This document shows, one piece after another, positions 15,735 to 24,154 of a DNA stretch of 64,000 nucleotides. The notes below the pieces were generated by a model, which was not told the origin of the DNA, ran no database searches, and saw only the letters and a program-made list of their open reading frames with translations. The stretch is from contig JAEUSY010000042.1 of NCBI GenBank assembly GCA_016788295.1, positions 1-64,000 on the forward strand, given 5' to 3'. The stretch's first letter is position 1. Each line of letters begins with the position of its first letter. Position numbers and translations under genes: made by a program. The DNA is from Flavobacteriales bacterium (lineage in GTDB: Bacteria; Bacteroidota; Bacteroidia; Flavobacteriales_F; PHOS-HE28).

Positions 15735-16355
15735 ATGGCCATGCGTTACCTCAAGAACACCCTGATCGTTGCGCTGCTCGCCAGCGCCCACCTTCTTGCC
15801 GCTCAAAGCCTGCAGCAGAAGATCGATATGAACATTGATGGCCTGGGCAATGCCGCCATCAGCATATCCATGACGCTGCCCGCGCAGCAGTGGCAAGCCT
15901 GGAACCAGAATTTCGGCAACAACCCCGCAGCCCTGAAACGCGATATAGAACGCTCCATGCCCGCTTACTTCCTCGAGGATTTCAAGCTCGAGAAGAACGA
16001 CATGGACCGCAGCTTCACAGTGTCCCTTAAAGCCCCCGGCATCTGCCAGGTGGACAAAAAGGGGCGCTGGTTCCTGACGACCGATGAAAAGGATGCTCAG
16101 CTGACCAAACTCACCGACCACAAGTACATGATGGTGCAGAGCCCGCAGGAATTCGGCGGCGGCATGCAACAGACCACCATGGTCACCTTTCCTGAAACAG
16201 CGTCGGATATCGAATTGGATAAGGATCCTTTGGGGAAGACGGTCTTCCGTTTCGAAATGAACGAACCGGCAAGTGCCCTTGGCTACATGCTCTGGGTGGG
16301 CCTGGCCTTGATGGCGGCCGGCATTGGATGGCTGTTGTTCGTGCTCTTCCGCTGA
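15735..16355 (+). CDS. Signal-anchored protein with C-terminal membrane helix, unknown function
   Basis: A 206-residue protein with a signal peptide (LIVALLASAHLLAAQS), an extracytoplasmic domain of about 150 residues and a C-terminal transmembrane helix (ALGYMLWVGLALMAAGIGWLLFVLF) ending with a single Arg. The soluble part alternates helices and strands (MNIDGLGNAAISISMTLPAQQWQAWNQNFGNNPAALKRDI) and has one Cys (GICQVDKKGRW). No family recognised. It starts 5 nt after the stop of the transglutaminase-like gene, so the two are one operon and may act together in the envelope. Confidence 0.65.
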   Translation: MAMRYLKNTLIVALLASAHLLAAQSLQQKIDMNIDGLGNAAISISMTLPAQQWQAWNQNFGNNPAALKRDIERSMPAYFLEDFKLEKNDMDRSFTVSLKAPGICQVDKKGRWFLTTDEKDAQLTKLTDHKYMMVQSPQEFGGGMQQTTMVTFPETASDIELDKDPLGKTVFRFEMNEPASALGYMLWVGLALMAAGIGWLLFVLFR

Positions 16356-16384
16356 TCGGTTTCCGTTGGATATGTCGCCTGGCC

Positions 16385-16392
16385 TACCTTGG
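16385..16392 (+). promoter_or_regulatory. Candidate -7 box TACCTTGG before the LOG-family gene
   Basis: TACCTTGG ends 4 nt before the ATG at 16397, the same spacing as TACCTTGT before 4193. It lies inside the 5' extension of the frame and so supports the downstream ATG. Confidence 0.4.
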
Positions 16393-16396
16393 GCGA

Positions 16397-16942
16397 ATGA
16401 TCTTCATCGCGGTCTTTTGTGGGGCGAGTGCGGGCAATGACCCCATGTACATGGCCATAGCCAGGGAAGTGGGCCGCGCCATTGCCCAACGCGGACTTGG
16501 TGTTGTTTATGGCGGTGGTCACGTGGGCCTGATGGGCGCCGTTGCCGATGCCGCCATGGAGGCCGGCGGACGCGTGGTGGGTGTGATACCCGGCTTCATG
16601 ACCGAGCGCGAGCTGGCCCATGAGCGCGTTTCGGAACTGGTGATCGTGCGTGATATGCACGAGCGCAAACTGGTGATGCATGAGCGCAGCCAGGCCGTTA
16701 TCGCATTGCCCGGCGGCTTCGGCACCATGGATGAGCTTTTCGAACTGCTCACATGGCGCCAGCTCGGATTGCACGCCAAACCGATGGGCCTTCTCAACGT
16801 GAACGGGTTCTATTCGCCCTTGCTGGCACAGATGGAGCGTATGGAAATGGAGGGCTTCCTGCATGGCGACACCCGTGTGATGTTCGACAACGACGTAGAG
16901 GCACTGATCGATGGATTGGTGGCCGCCATTGTGCGCGTTTGA
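16397..16942 (+). CDS. LOG-family protein (TIGR00730), putative nucleoside-5'-monophosphate phosphoribohydrolase
   Basis: A 181-residue Rossmann-type protein of the Lonely Guy family, which releases a free base from a nucleotide 5'-monophosphate (cytokinin activation in plants; the bacterial substrates are less certain). The signature PGGFGTMDELFE is present near residues 110-122. The N-terminal FCGASAGNDPMYMAIAREVG and YGGGHVGLMG phosphate-binding turns and the MHERKLVMHERSQA helix are also visible. Length is normal. I start at MIFIAVFCGAS because this matches the family N-terminus and a -7 box lies 4 nt upstream. The AlkD-like gene follows after 8 nt, probably on the same transcript. Confidence 0.88.
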   Translation: MIFIAVFCGASAGNDPMYMAIAREVGRAIAQRGLGVVYGGGHVGLMGAVADAAMEAGGRVVGVIPGFMTERELAHERVSELVIVRDMHERKLVMHERSQAVIALPGGFGTMDELFELLTWRQLGLHAKPMGLLNVNGFYSPLLAQMERMEMEGFLHGDTRVMFDNDVEALIDGLVAAIVRV

Positions 16943-16950
16943 ACCATGGA

Positions 16951-17640
16951 ATGACCCATATGGAACGTGGCGTAATACACCCCTGGTTGGCGCCCTTGGT
17001 CGTTACGTTCAAGCAGCATGCCAACGCGGAGAACGCTGCCGCCATGCGTGCTTACATGAAGGACCACTTCCCGTTCTACGGGATAAAGACCCCGGAGCGC
17101 AGGCAATTGGTGAAGGAGCATATGGCGTTGCACGGCGCACCGGACCTGGCCGAGCTACCGGCCATTGCACGATCGGCCTTCGCACTTCCGCAACGCGAAC
17201 TGCATCAGGTTACCGTTGATCTGCTAATGAAACAGGCCCGTAAGCTGACCCCTGAACACCTTCCGTTGTCGGAAGAGCTCATCACCACCAAGAGCTGGTG
17301 GGACAGCGTGGATGCGATCGCCATACACGTGGTGGGTGTAGTGCTGAAGCGGCATCCGAAGGAGATCGCGAAGTGGAACAAGCGCTGGGTCGCGAGCAAG
17401 GACCTCTGGCTCAACCGCACGGCCATCCTCTTTCAGAACCGATGGAAGGAGGATACCGACCGCGCCCTGCTGTTCGCCAATATGGACCGGCACGCCGGGC
17501 ATACCGACTTCTTCATCCGCAAGGCCATTGGCTGGGCGCTGCGCGAACTGGCCGCGACCGATCCCAAGGCAGTGAAGGATTACGTGGGTTCGCGGAAGCT
17601 CTCGCCGCTAAGCACACGCGAGGCCCTCAGAAAGTTGTAA
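16951..17640 (+). CDS. DNA alkylation repair protein (AlkD-like HEAT-repeat glycosylase)
   Basis: A 229-residue all-helical HEAT-like protein of the AlkD family, which removes 3- and 7-alkylated purines from DNA. Characteristic stretches are MKDHFPFYGIKTPERRQLVKE near the N-terminus, ITTKSWWDSVDAIA with the DNA-facing Trp and Asp, and WNKRWVASKDLWLNRTAILFQ followed by DFFIRKAIGWALRELAATDPKAVKDYV. I start at MTHMERGV; MERGV three codons later is equally possible. It lies 8 nt downstream of the LOG-family gene and ends 56 nt before the convergent helicase gene. Confidence 0.88.
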   Translation: MTHMERGVIHPWLAPLVVTFKQHANAENAAAMRAYMKDHFPFYGIKTPERRQLVKEHMALHGAPDLAELPAIARSAFALPQRELHQVTVDLLMKQARKLTPEHLPLSEELITTKSWWDSVDAIAIHVVGVVLKRHPKEIAKWNKRWVASKDLWLNRTAILFQNRWKEDTDRALLFANMDRHAGHTDFFIRKAIGWALRELAATDPKAVKDYVGSRKLSPLSTREALRKL

Positions 17641-17696
17641 CGGATCGTGCCCTGGGGACACGTTTCCCACAGCGCGATCGAGAAGCGCCCAACGGA

Positions 17697-19574
17697 TCAG
17701 TCGCGCTGTTTGCGGGGGAACTTTGGCTTGGGCTCGTAGAAGCCTTCCTTCTTCTGGAAGCCGCCACGGTCCTCACGGCCACGGTATGCACCGCCGCCTT
17801 GCGGACGGTCACCACGGTCGCCGCGATCACCACCGCCCTTGTAACCACCACCGCCGCCTTTGTAGCCACCACCGCCACGGTAGGGAGCGCCTGAGCGTTC
17901 GCCACCGCCGCCTTTGTATCCGCCACCGCTCGGCCGTGGAGCGCCCTTACCGGCACCACCCGCCTCGTCAACGCGCACGCTGCGGCCTTTGTAGTTGGCG
18001 TTGTTGAACGCGTTGCGCACCTGCTCGAAGTGGTCGGGCTCAATGTCGATGAAGGAGTACACGTCCTTGATGAGCATGCGGCCGATCAGCTCGCCGCTGA
18101 TGCCGGTCATACCGCAGATGTAGCCGAGCATCTTGCCCTTGTCGAAACCATCGGCGGTGCCGAGGTTGATGAACATCTGGCGGCCGGTGCTGAAACGCTC
18201 CAACGAGGAAGGGCGTTCGGCGCGGGCGCTGTGGTCCTTGCGGCTCATGTCCACGTTCAGGTCGAACGCGGTGCGGTGTTGCTCGATGATGCGGTTGAAG
18301 GCAAGGCTCATGAACCGGTCGATGAGCTCCTCCTTTTCGAAGCTCATCAGTTCCGCCCGTGCCTCCGAGAGCAGTTCGGCCAGCCCTTCATGGTCCACCT
18401 CCACGTTCTTCAACCGCTTCATGTAGGCCACCACCTGCTGTTTGCCGATCTCGGCACCGCCAGGGACACGCACATAGGTGAAGTGGGTCTTCAGCGAGCG
18501 TTCCAGCTGGCGGATCTTGTTCACATCGCGCACGCCGATGATGCTGAGCGAGATCCCCGCACGACCGGCGCGGCCCGTACGTCCGCTGCGGTGCGTGTAG
18601 TTCTCGGCCTCGCCGGGCAGGTCGAAGTGGAACACGTGGGTCACGTCCTTCACGTCGATACCGCGTGCGGCCACATCCGTGGCGATCAGCAGGCGGATGG
18701 TGCGGGCACGGTAGCGGCCCATCACGTGGTCGCGCTGTGCCTGCGAAAGGTCGCCGTGTATGGCATCGGCGTTGTAGCCGTCCTTCACCAGTGCGGTGGC
18801 CAGGTCCTGGGTCTCGTGCTTGGTGCGGCAGAACACGATGCCGAAGAGGTCGGAGTCGGCATCAATGAAGCGCTTCAGGGCAGCAAAGCGATCCTTGCTG
18901 TGCACCACGCAATACTGGTGCTGGATGGCGGCGGCGGCGCTGTTCGCGGGTCCCACGCTCACCTCCTCGAACTCGCGCATGTAACGCTTGGCAATGCGGC
19001 GCACATCACTGCTCATGGTGGCGCTGAAGAGCCAGGTCTTCTTGTCCTCGGGCGTTTTCTCCAGGATCTCGGTAAGATCCTCCTGGAAGCCCATGTTCAG
19101 CATCTCGTCGGCCTCATCGAGGATCACCACGTCCACGCTGCCCAGGTCCACGGCATCGCGGCCGATCAGGTCGAGCAGGCGGCCGGGGGTGGCCACGATC
19201 ACTTGAGCGCCCCGCTGGATCTCGCGCATCTGGTCGCGGATGCTCGCGCCACCATATACCGCCACGATGCGGGTGCCCTTCATGTTGGAGGAGAACCGTT
19301 CGAGGTCCTTGGAGATCTGCACGCACAGCTCGCGCGTGGGCGCCAGCACCAGGCATTGGATGGAGCGTTCCTGGGGGTCAAGGAACTCCAGCATCGGAAG
19401 GCCGAACGCTGCGGTCTTGCCGGTACCGGTCTGGGCAAGGGCCACCACATCCTTCTCGGTGCTCAGCAGCAGGGGAATGGCCTGTTCCTGGACAGGGGTG
19501 GGGGTGGTGAAGCCGATCTCGTGGAGGGAACGGAGGATCTCAGCGCGGAGACCGAGCGCGTCGAAAGAAGACAT
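17697..19574 (-). CDS. DEAD-box RNA helicase with DbpA-type RNA-binding domain and Gly/Arg-rich tail
   Basis: A 625-residue ATP-dependent RNA helicase of the CsdA/DeaD class. Motif I AQTGTGKT is at 47-54, PTRELCVQI near 80, TPGRLLDLI near 129, DEAD at 153-156, then SATMS and HRSGRTGRAGRAG. Residues about 470-550 form a DbpA/CsdA-type RRM (MFINLGTADGFDKGKMLGYICGMTG...IDIEPDHFEQV). The last 70 residues are an imperfect repeat of GGGYKGGG, RGDRGDR and YRG units ending in KPKFPRKQRD, like RGG boxes that bind RNA and favour condensation. The likely role is ribosome assembly, mRNA decay or cold adaptation. A TACCTTCG box lies 52 nt upstream. Confidence 0.93.
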   Translation of the reverse strand: MSSFDALGLRAEILRSLHEIGFTTPTPVQEQAIPLLLSTEKDVVALAQTGTGKTAAFGLPMLEFLDPQERSIQCLVLAPTRELCVQISKDLERFSSNMKGTRIVAVYGGASIRDQMREIQRGAQVIVATPGRLLDLIGRDAVDLGSVDVVILDEADEMLNMGFQEDLTEILEKTPEDKKTWLFSATMSSDVRRIAKRYMREFEEVSVGPANSAAAAIQHQYCVVHSKDRFAALKRFIDADSDLFGIVFCRTKHETQDLATALVKDGYNADAIHGDLSQAQRDHVMGRYRARTIRLLIATDVAARGIDVKDVTHVFHFDLPGEAENYTHRSGRTGRAGRAGISLSIIGVRDVNKIRQLERSLKTHFTYVRVPGGAEIGKQQVVAYMKRLKNVEVDHEGLAELLSEARAELMSFEKEELIDRFMSLAFNRIIEQHRTAFDLNVDMSRKDHSARAERPSSLERFSTGRQMFINLGTADGFDKGKMLGYICGMTGISGELIGRMLIKDVYSFIDIEPDHFEQVRNAFNNANYKGRSVRVDEAGGAGKGAPRPSGGGYKGGGGERSGAPYRGGGGYKGGGGGYKGGGDRGDRGDRPQGGGAYRGREDRGGFQKKEGFYEPKPKFPRKQRD

Positions 19575-19626
19575 CTCAGTAGGGAAAAGGGAAGGGGAAA
19601 TGCGCTGATAATGCGCCGAATGGCCG

Positions 19627-19634
19627 CGAAGGTA
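19627..19634 (-). promoter_or_regulatory. Candidate -7 box TACCTTCG of the helicase gene
   Basis: Minus-strand TACCTTCG lies 52 nt before the helicase start, leaving a leader longer than at most other promoters in this window. It is back to back with the TATCTTTG box of the DUF4834 gene. Confidence 0.35.
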
Positions 19635-19664
19635 CGGCGATCCGGGGTGGGGCGGGCGTTCGGC

Positions 19665-19672
19665 TATCTTTG
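19665..19672 (+). promoter_or_regulatory. -7 box TATCTTTG of the DUF4834-YfhO operon
   Basis: TATCTTTG is a full match to TAnnTTTG and ends 10 nt before the ATG at 19683. It would drive DUF4834, YfhO and the following glycosyltransferase gene. Confidence 0.5.
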
Positions 19673-19682
19673 GCCACCTGCC

Positions 19683-19943
19683 ATGACAGCCATCGAAGCC
19701 AGCCTTTCGGGCACTTTCCGCACCATTCTGGTGCTTGTGATCGTTTGGTGGTTGCTGCGCTTCTTCCTGCGGATGCAGGCGGCACGCCAGTCAGGCAACT
19801 CCTCCCGGAACACCTATGCTGGCCAAGACCGACGAGCTCCCGGTGAGGTCCGTATTGAGCAGGCACCCAACAACGCTCGGCCCACCCAGGCCAAGCATTC
19901 CGGGCCAGATATCATCGACGTCGATTTCGAAGAGGTGAAATAG
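19683..19943 (+). CDS. DUF4834 small membrane protein
   Basis: An 86-residue protein with one N-terminal membrane helix (FRTILVLVIVWWLLRFFLRMQ) and a polar cytoplasmic tail ending in DIIDVDFEEVK. This is the layout of DUF4834, a Bacteroidota family often encoded before a YfhO-type protein, as here (24 nt gap). The function is unknown. It is probably an accessory to the large membrane protein downstream. Confidence 0.75.
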   Translation: MTAIEASLSGTFRTILVLVIVWWLLRFFLRMQAARQSGNSSRNTYAGQDRRAPGEVRIEQAPNNARPTQAKHSGPDIIDVDFEEVK

Positions 19944-19967
19944 CCCTCGTTCATATCATCACAGCAC

Positions 19968-22811
19968 ATGAAAGCGATCCCTTGGAAGAACCTGGTGCCC
20001 GTGTTCGTGGCACTGGGCCTGTTCTATGCGCTCAGCCTCATCTACTTCAGCCCAGTACTGGATGGCCAGCAGCTCAGGCAGCACGACCGCGACATGTGGT
20101 ACGGCATGGCCCAGGAGGTGATGGAGCACCGCGAGGCCTTTGACGAGGACCCCTTGTGGACGGGCAGCATGTTCAGTGGCATGCCCGCCTACCAGATCAG
20201 TGTGCTGTGGCCCAAGAACCTCCTGATGTGGGCCGATGACGCCTTCCATGGCTTCCTTCCCCGGCCGGCGAGCTTCCTCTTCCTCTACCTGCTGGGCATG
20301 TACATACTGATGTGCTGCTTACGGATAGACCCCTGGCTTGCCATCGTCGGGGCCGTGGCCTTCGGCTTCTCCTCCTACTTCTTCGTGATCCTTACGGCGG
20401 GCCACAATAGCAAGGCCAATGCCATCGGCTACATGCCCATGGTACTGGGTGCGGTGTACCTGCTTTACCGCGGCAAGCACCTGCTCGGCGCATCACTGCT
20501 CGCGCTCTTCCTGGGGCTCGAGATCGCCATGAACCATGTGCAGGTGACCTACTATCTCGCGCTGATGCTGGCCCTCTTCGTGGTGGCCGAGGCCGTTCGT
20601 GCGTTCCGCGAGAAGTCCATCGGCGACTTCATGAAGCGTTCCGGGTTCGGGCTGGCCGGGGTGGTGCTGGCCCTGAGCTGCAACATCGGCCTGCTATGGA
20701 CCACCTACGAGTACGGGCAATATTCCACCCGCGGCCGTAGCGAGCTCACCGTTCTTCCTGATGGCACCCCCGTGGACGCGATCCGCACTTCGGGACTGGA
20801 CCGCGACTATGTGACCCAGTACAGCTACGGCAAGCAGGAATCGCTGACCCTGCTGGTGCCCAATGCCAAGGGTGGGCCTTCCGCACAGATCGGCAACGAT
20901 CAGTCGTTGTTGGCCAAGGCCGATCCGCGATTCCGACAGAACCTGGCACAGATGAGCAGCTATTGGGGCGACCAACTGAGCACCGCCGGTCCGGTGTACG
21001 TGGGGGCCATCATGGTGCTGTTGATGTTGTTGATGCTGGCGCGCACCGAAGGCCATGGGCGCTGGTGGATGCTGGGCTCGCTGGTGCTGCTGGTATTGGT
21101 GGTGAGCATCACCAATGCCGGTGGTCCCGATGTGATGGCTCTTTCCGAAGTGGCCGGTATCCGCACTTCGCTGCTGGTGGGCCTGTTGGTGGTGGCCTAC
21201 CTGGTAACGGGTCTTGTGCTCATGCGCGATACGTTGGTCTTCGCGCTGTTCAGCTCGTTCCTGTTGTGCCTCATGCTGGCCTGGGGCCACAACCTGATGC
21301 CGCTCACCGACTTCTTCCTGGACCATGTGCCCGGCTATAGCAAGTTCCGCGCGGTCACCATCATCATGGTCATCGTGGAATTGGCCATTCCCGTGCTGGG
21401 CATCCTCTACCTGGACCGCCTTGTGCGCGAGGGTGGATGGGACAATCCGACGGAGAAGCGCTTCATGATCATGGCCGGTGTGGTGCTCGGCGCCTTGTTG
21501 GTAATGGCCGTGGCACCCGAGAGTGTCACCACCTTCCTCAGCGATCGTGAGCGCGATGCCCTCAACGAGCAGGCCAGTGATCCGGCCATGGAGGCCCAGG
21601 TGGTGGCCTTCGTGGAAGAATTGAAGGCCGTGCGCGTGGGCATCTTCACAGCCGATGTGTGGCGCAGCTTCGGGTTCGTGCTGGTGGGTGGCCTGCTGCT
21701 CTTCCTGTTCGGCCGCAAGGTGGTGGGCCGCACCGTGCTGGTGGCCGGTCTGGGCTTGCTGGTGGTTACGGACCTGTGGGTGGTCGACAAGCGCTACCTG
21801 CACAACGACAAGGACCGTGGCCGGTACCTGAAATGGGAGGATGCGGCAACCGCAGCGCTCCCCTTCACGCCCAATGCCGCCGACATGGCCATTCTGGAAA
21901 GCGAATGGAGCCCCGCTGCAGAGGCTGACCAGAAGCAGGCCATGGACCGCCTCATGCAACGCAAGAAGGGCGAGAGCGGACGCAACAAGGTGGTGTCCAA
22001 GAACGAGGAGGTGGTGACCCGCTTCGGTAGCCTGCGCAGGCATGCACAGTACCGGGTGATGTGGCTGGCCAATCCCTTCAATGATGCGCGGGTGAGCTAC
22101 TTCCACCGCAGTGTGGGCGGCTACCATGGCGCCAAGCTGAAGCGCTACCAGGAGCTCATCGAGTTCCACCTGGCACCCGCACGTTCGCGCGTGGTGGAGC
22201 TGTTGCAGAGCGGCACATCGGTGCCGGTGATGGATAGCCTGATGGCACGTGAGGGCGTGCTCAACATGCTCAATGTGCGCTACCTCATCTACAGTGATGA
22301 ACGCCCGCCGATCCGCAACAGCAATGCGTTGGGCGATGGCTGGTTCGTGGATGAACTGCGCTGGGTGCACAATGCCGATGAGGAGATCACCACCTTGGGC
22401 GCCATCGATCCGGCACGTACGGCCTTGGTGGATGAACGCTACAAGGCTGAGCTCGGTGATCTGCAAGTGCGACCCGATCCCTCGGCGAGTGTTACCCTGG
22501 ACAGCTACCGGACCAATGAACTGAGCTACACCGTGCGTTCCGCGAATGGCGGTCTGGCCGTGTTCAGCGAAGTGTGGTACGGACCGGATTGGGTGGCGAT
22601 GATCGATGGCAAGGAGGTGCCACATGTGCGCGCGGACTATGTGCTGCGGGCGCTGGCCGTACCTGCAGGAGAGCACAAGGTGGTGTTCAAGGTGAAGGGT
22701 GGGGCGTACAATACCGCGCAGCCCATCGCCATGGCCGGCAGCTTGTTGGTGCTCCTGCTCGTGCTGGGATCCCTGTGGATGGAACTGCGTCCGGCGAAGG
22801 CCGAAGGATGA
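19968..22811 (+). CDS. YfhO-family multi-pass membrane protein
   Basis: A 947-residue protein with about a dozen membrane helices in residues 8-590 and an extracytoplasmic C-terminal domain. YfhO proteins are thought to act as GT-C-type glycosyltransferases that decorate surface polymers (in Gram-positives, lipoteichoic acid). Visible landmarks are the first-loop QLRQHDRDMWYGMAQEVMEHRE, the TAGHNSKANAIGYMPMVLGAVYLLYRG turn, a Gly-rich TNAGGPDVM loop, and C-terminal NVRYLIYSDERPPIRN with SEVWYGPDWVAMIDGKEVPHVRADYVLRALAVPAGEHKVVFKV. A final helix ends the protein. Its TGA overlaps the ATG of the next glycosyltransferase (ATGA), indicating coupled translation. Confidence 0.85.
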   Translation: MKAIPWKNLVPVFVALGLFYALSLIYFSPVLDGQQLRQHDRDMWYGMAQEVMEHREAFDEDPLWTGSMFSGMPAYQISVLWPKNLLMWADDAFHGFLPRPASFLFLYLLGMYILMCCLRIDPWLAIVGAVAFGFSSYFFVILTAGHNSKANAIGYMPMVLGAVYLLYRGKHLLGASLLALFLGLEIAMNHVQVTYYLALMLALFVVAEAVRAFREKSIGDFMKRSGFGLAGVVLALSCNIGLLWTTYEYGQYSTRGRSELTVLPDGTPVDAIRTSGLDRDYVTQYSYGKQESLTLLVPNAKGGPSAQIGNDQSLLAKADPRFRQNLAQMSSYWGDQLSTAGPVYVGAIMVLLMLLMLARTEGHGRWWMLGSLVLLVLVVSITNAGGPDVMALSEVAGIRTSLLVGLLVVAYLVTGLVLMRDTLVFALFSSFLLCLMLAWGHNLMPLTDFFLDHVPGYSKFRAVTIIMVIVELAIPVLGILYLDRLVREGGWDNPTEKRFMIMAGVVLGALLVMAVAPESVTTFLSDRERDALNEQASDPAMEAQVVAFVEELKAVRVGIFTADVWRSFGFVLVGGLLLFLFGRKVVGRTVLVAGLGLLVVTDLWVVDKRYLHNDKDRGRYLKWEDAATAALPFTPNAADMAILESEWSPAAEADQKQAMDRLMQRKKGESGRNKVVSKNEEVVTRFGSLRRHAQYRVMWLANPFNDARVSYFHRSVGGYHGAKLKRYQELIEFHLAPARSRVVELLQSGTSVPVMDSLMAREGVLNMLNVRYLIYSDERPPIRNSNALGDGWFVDELRWVHNADEEITTLGAIDPARTALVDERYKAELGDLQVRPDPSASVTLDSYRTNELSYTVRSANGGLAVFSEVWYGPDWVAMIDGKEVPHVRADYVLRALAVPAGEHKVVFKVKGGAYNTAQPIAMAGSLLVLLLVLGSLWMELRPAKAEG

Positions 22812-24094
22812 AGCGCGTCCTTATCATCACCTACTACTGGCCGCCCAACGGTGGTGCCGGCGTGTATCGCTGGCTGAAGATGAGCAAGTACCTGCCCGAA
22901 CACGGGTGGACACCGGTCATCTACACGCCCGAGAACCCCGAGCGCGTTGCCGATGATGCCGCGCTGTTGAAGGATGTTCGCCCTGGCACCGAGGTGATCA
23001 AGCGCCCGATCACGGAACCCTTCAGCCTGTACAAACGGTTCACCGGGAGAGCGCAGCACGAGCGCGTGCAAACGGCCTTCCTCAGCGAGCAGGCGAAAGG
23101 CGGCTGGAAGGAGGATCTGGCCCTTTGGGTCCGCAGCAACTTCTTCATCCCCGATGCGCGCGTGTGGTGGGTGCGACCCAGCATCGCGTTCCTCAAGGAC
23201 TATCTGCGTGAACATCGGGTGGATGCCGTGGTGACCACCGGTCCGCCGCACAGCATGCACCTGATCGGCCGCGGACTGAAACGTGCGTTGGGCATTCCAT
23301 GGGTGGCCGATCTACGCGATCCATGGACCGACATTGATTTCTACCAGCAGCTCAAGTTGACCGGCTGGGCCGATGCGCGCCACCACCGGTTGGAGCGGAA
23401 CGTGCTGCAAGAGGCCGATCGTGTGGTCACTGTAAGCTGGCGTTGGGCCGATGACCTGGCCCGCATTGGTGGCCGACCGGTGGAAGTGATCACCAATGGG
23501 TTCGATCCGGAGGATGTTCCTTCGCCACCAGTACCGCTCGATGACCGTTACAGCCTCGTGCATATCGGATCCATGAGCGCCACCCGCGATTGCCCCGGTC
23601 TTTGGAAGGCACTTGGCGCTCTGTGCCGCAGGGATCCGGGGTTCAGCGAACGCTTCGTCCTGCGCTTCGTGGGTCCTGTTGATCATGCCATCATCGCCAG
23701 CGTTCAAGAAGCCGGGCTGGCAGACCATGTGGAGCGACTTGGACGGATCGGGCACGATGAGGCCATGCGCGAGATGCAACGTGCGCGTGTGCTCCTGCTG
23801 CCCATCAACGACACGCCCAACAGTGGAGGCATCCTGCCCGGCAAGCTCTACGAGTACCTGTCCGTAGGCCGGCCCGTGCTGGCGATCGGTCCAGGCGATG
23901 GCGATGTGGCCAGGGTGGTCCGTGAACCGCACCTCCGCATCGACCGTGTTCCATCCGAAGGTCAGATGGCCGCAGTGCGTGCGCTGTTCGAACAGGACGG
24001 CGAACTGGTCCAGCAGGACCGCGCCCGCTTCGATCGACGTGCATTGGCTGGTACCTATGCGCAGTTGCTGGCCGATGCATCGGCTCCGCGCTGA
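22808..24094 (+). CDS. GT4-type glycosyltransferase
   Basis: A 428-residue GT-B-fold glycosyltransferase. The N-terminus MKRVLIITYYWPPNGGAGVYRWLKMSKYLPEHGW is the acceptor-side Rossmann start with its glycine loop. The C-terminal half has LVHIGSMSATRDCPGLWKALGAL, and the donor-binding stretch LPINDTPNSGGILPGKLYEYLSVGRPVLAIGPGDGDVARVV, where E in KLYEYL matches the second acidic residue of the EX7E motif. It follows YfhO with a 4-nt overlap, so both likely modify the same surface polysaccharide or lipid-linked sugar. Its sugar is unknown. The frame is open far upstream inside yfhO, which is not meaningful. Confidence 0.85.
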   Translation: MKRVLIITYYWPPNGGAGVYRWLKMSKYLPEHGWTPVIYTPENPERVADDAALLKDVRPGTEVIKRPITEPFSLYKRFTGRAQHERVQTAFLSEQAKGGWKEDLALWVRSNFFIPDARVWWVRPSIAFLKDYLREHRVDAVVTTGPPHSMHLIGRGLKRALGIPWVADLRDPWTDIDFYQQLKLTGWADARHHRLERNVLQEADRVVTVSWRWADDLARIGGRPVEVITNGFDPEDVPSPPVPLDDRYSLVHIGSMSATRDCPGLWKALGALCRRDPGFSERFVLRFVGPVDHAIIASVQEAGLADHVERLGRIGHDEAMREMQRARVLLLPINDTPNSGGILPGKLYEYLSVGRPVLAIGPGDGDVARVVREPHLRIDRVPSEGQMAAVRALFEQDGELVQQDRARFDRRALAGTYAQLLADASAPR

Positions 24095-24114
24095 GGTTCC
24101 TGCACCACCCGCCC

Positions 24115-24122
24115 TACTTTCG
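24115..24122 (+). promoter_or_regulatory. Candidate -7 box TACTTTCG of the flippase gene
   Basis: TACTTTCGCACG ends shortly before the flippase gene; its first eight bases equal the box before the SUFU-like gene, and the extended form resembles TAGTTTCGCACG before the 28975 gene. The distance to the ATG is 32 nt. Confidence 0.4.
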
Positions 24123-24154
24123 CACGGCCGTTGTCCTTTGGACAGGTCTTACAC

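Noticed and set aside
18030-19943. Long open frame opposite the helicase running into the DUF4834 gene
   Set aside because: Only the last 86 codons (from 19683) match a known family; the rest is low-complexity shadow of the helicase.
20694-22676. 660-codon open frame antisense to yfhO
   Set aside because: Composition (His/Gln rich) and lack of domains mark it as a shadow of the membrane-protein gene.
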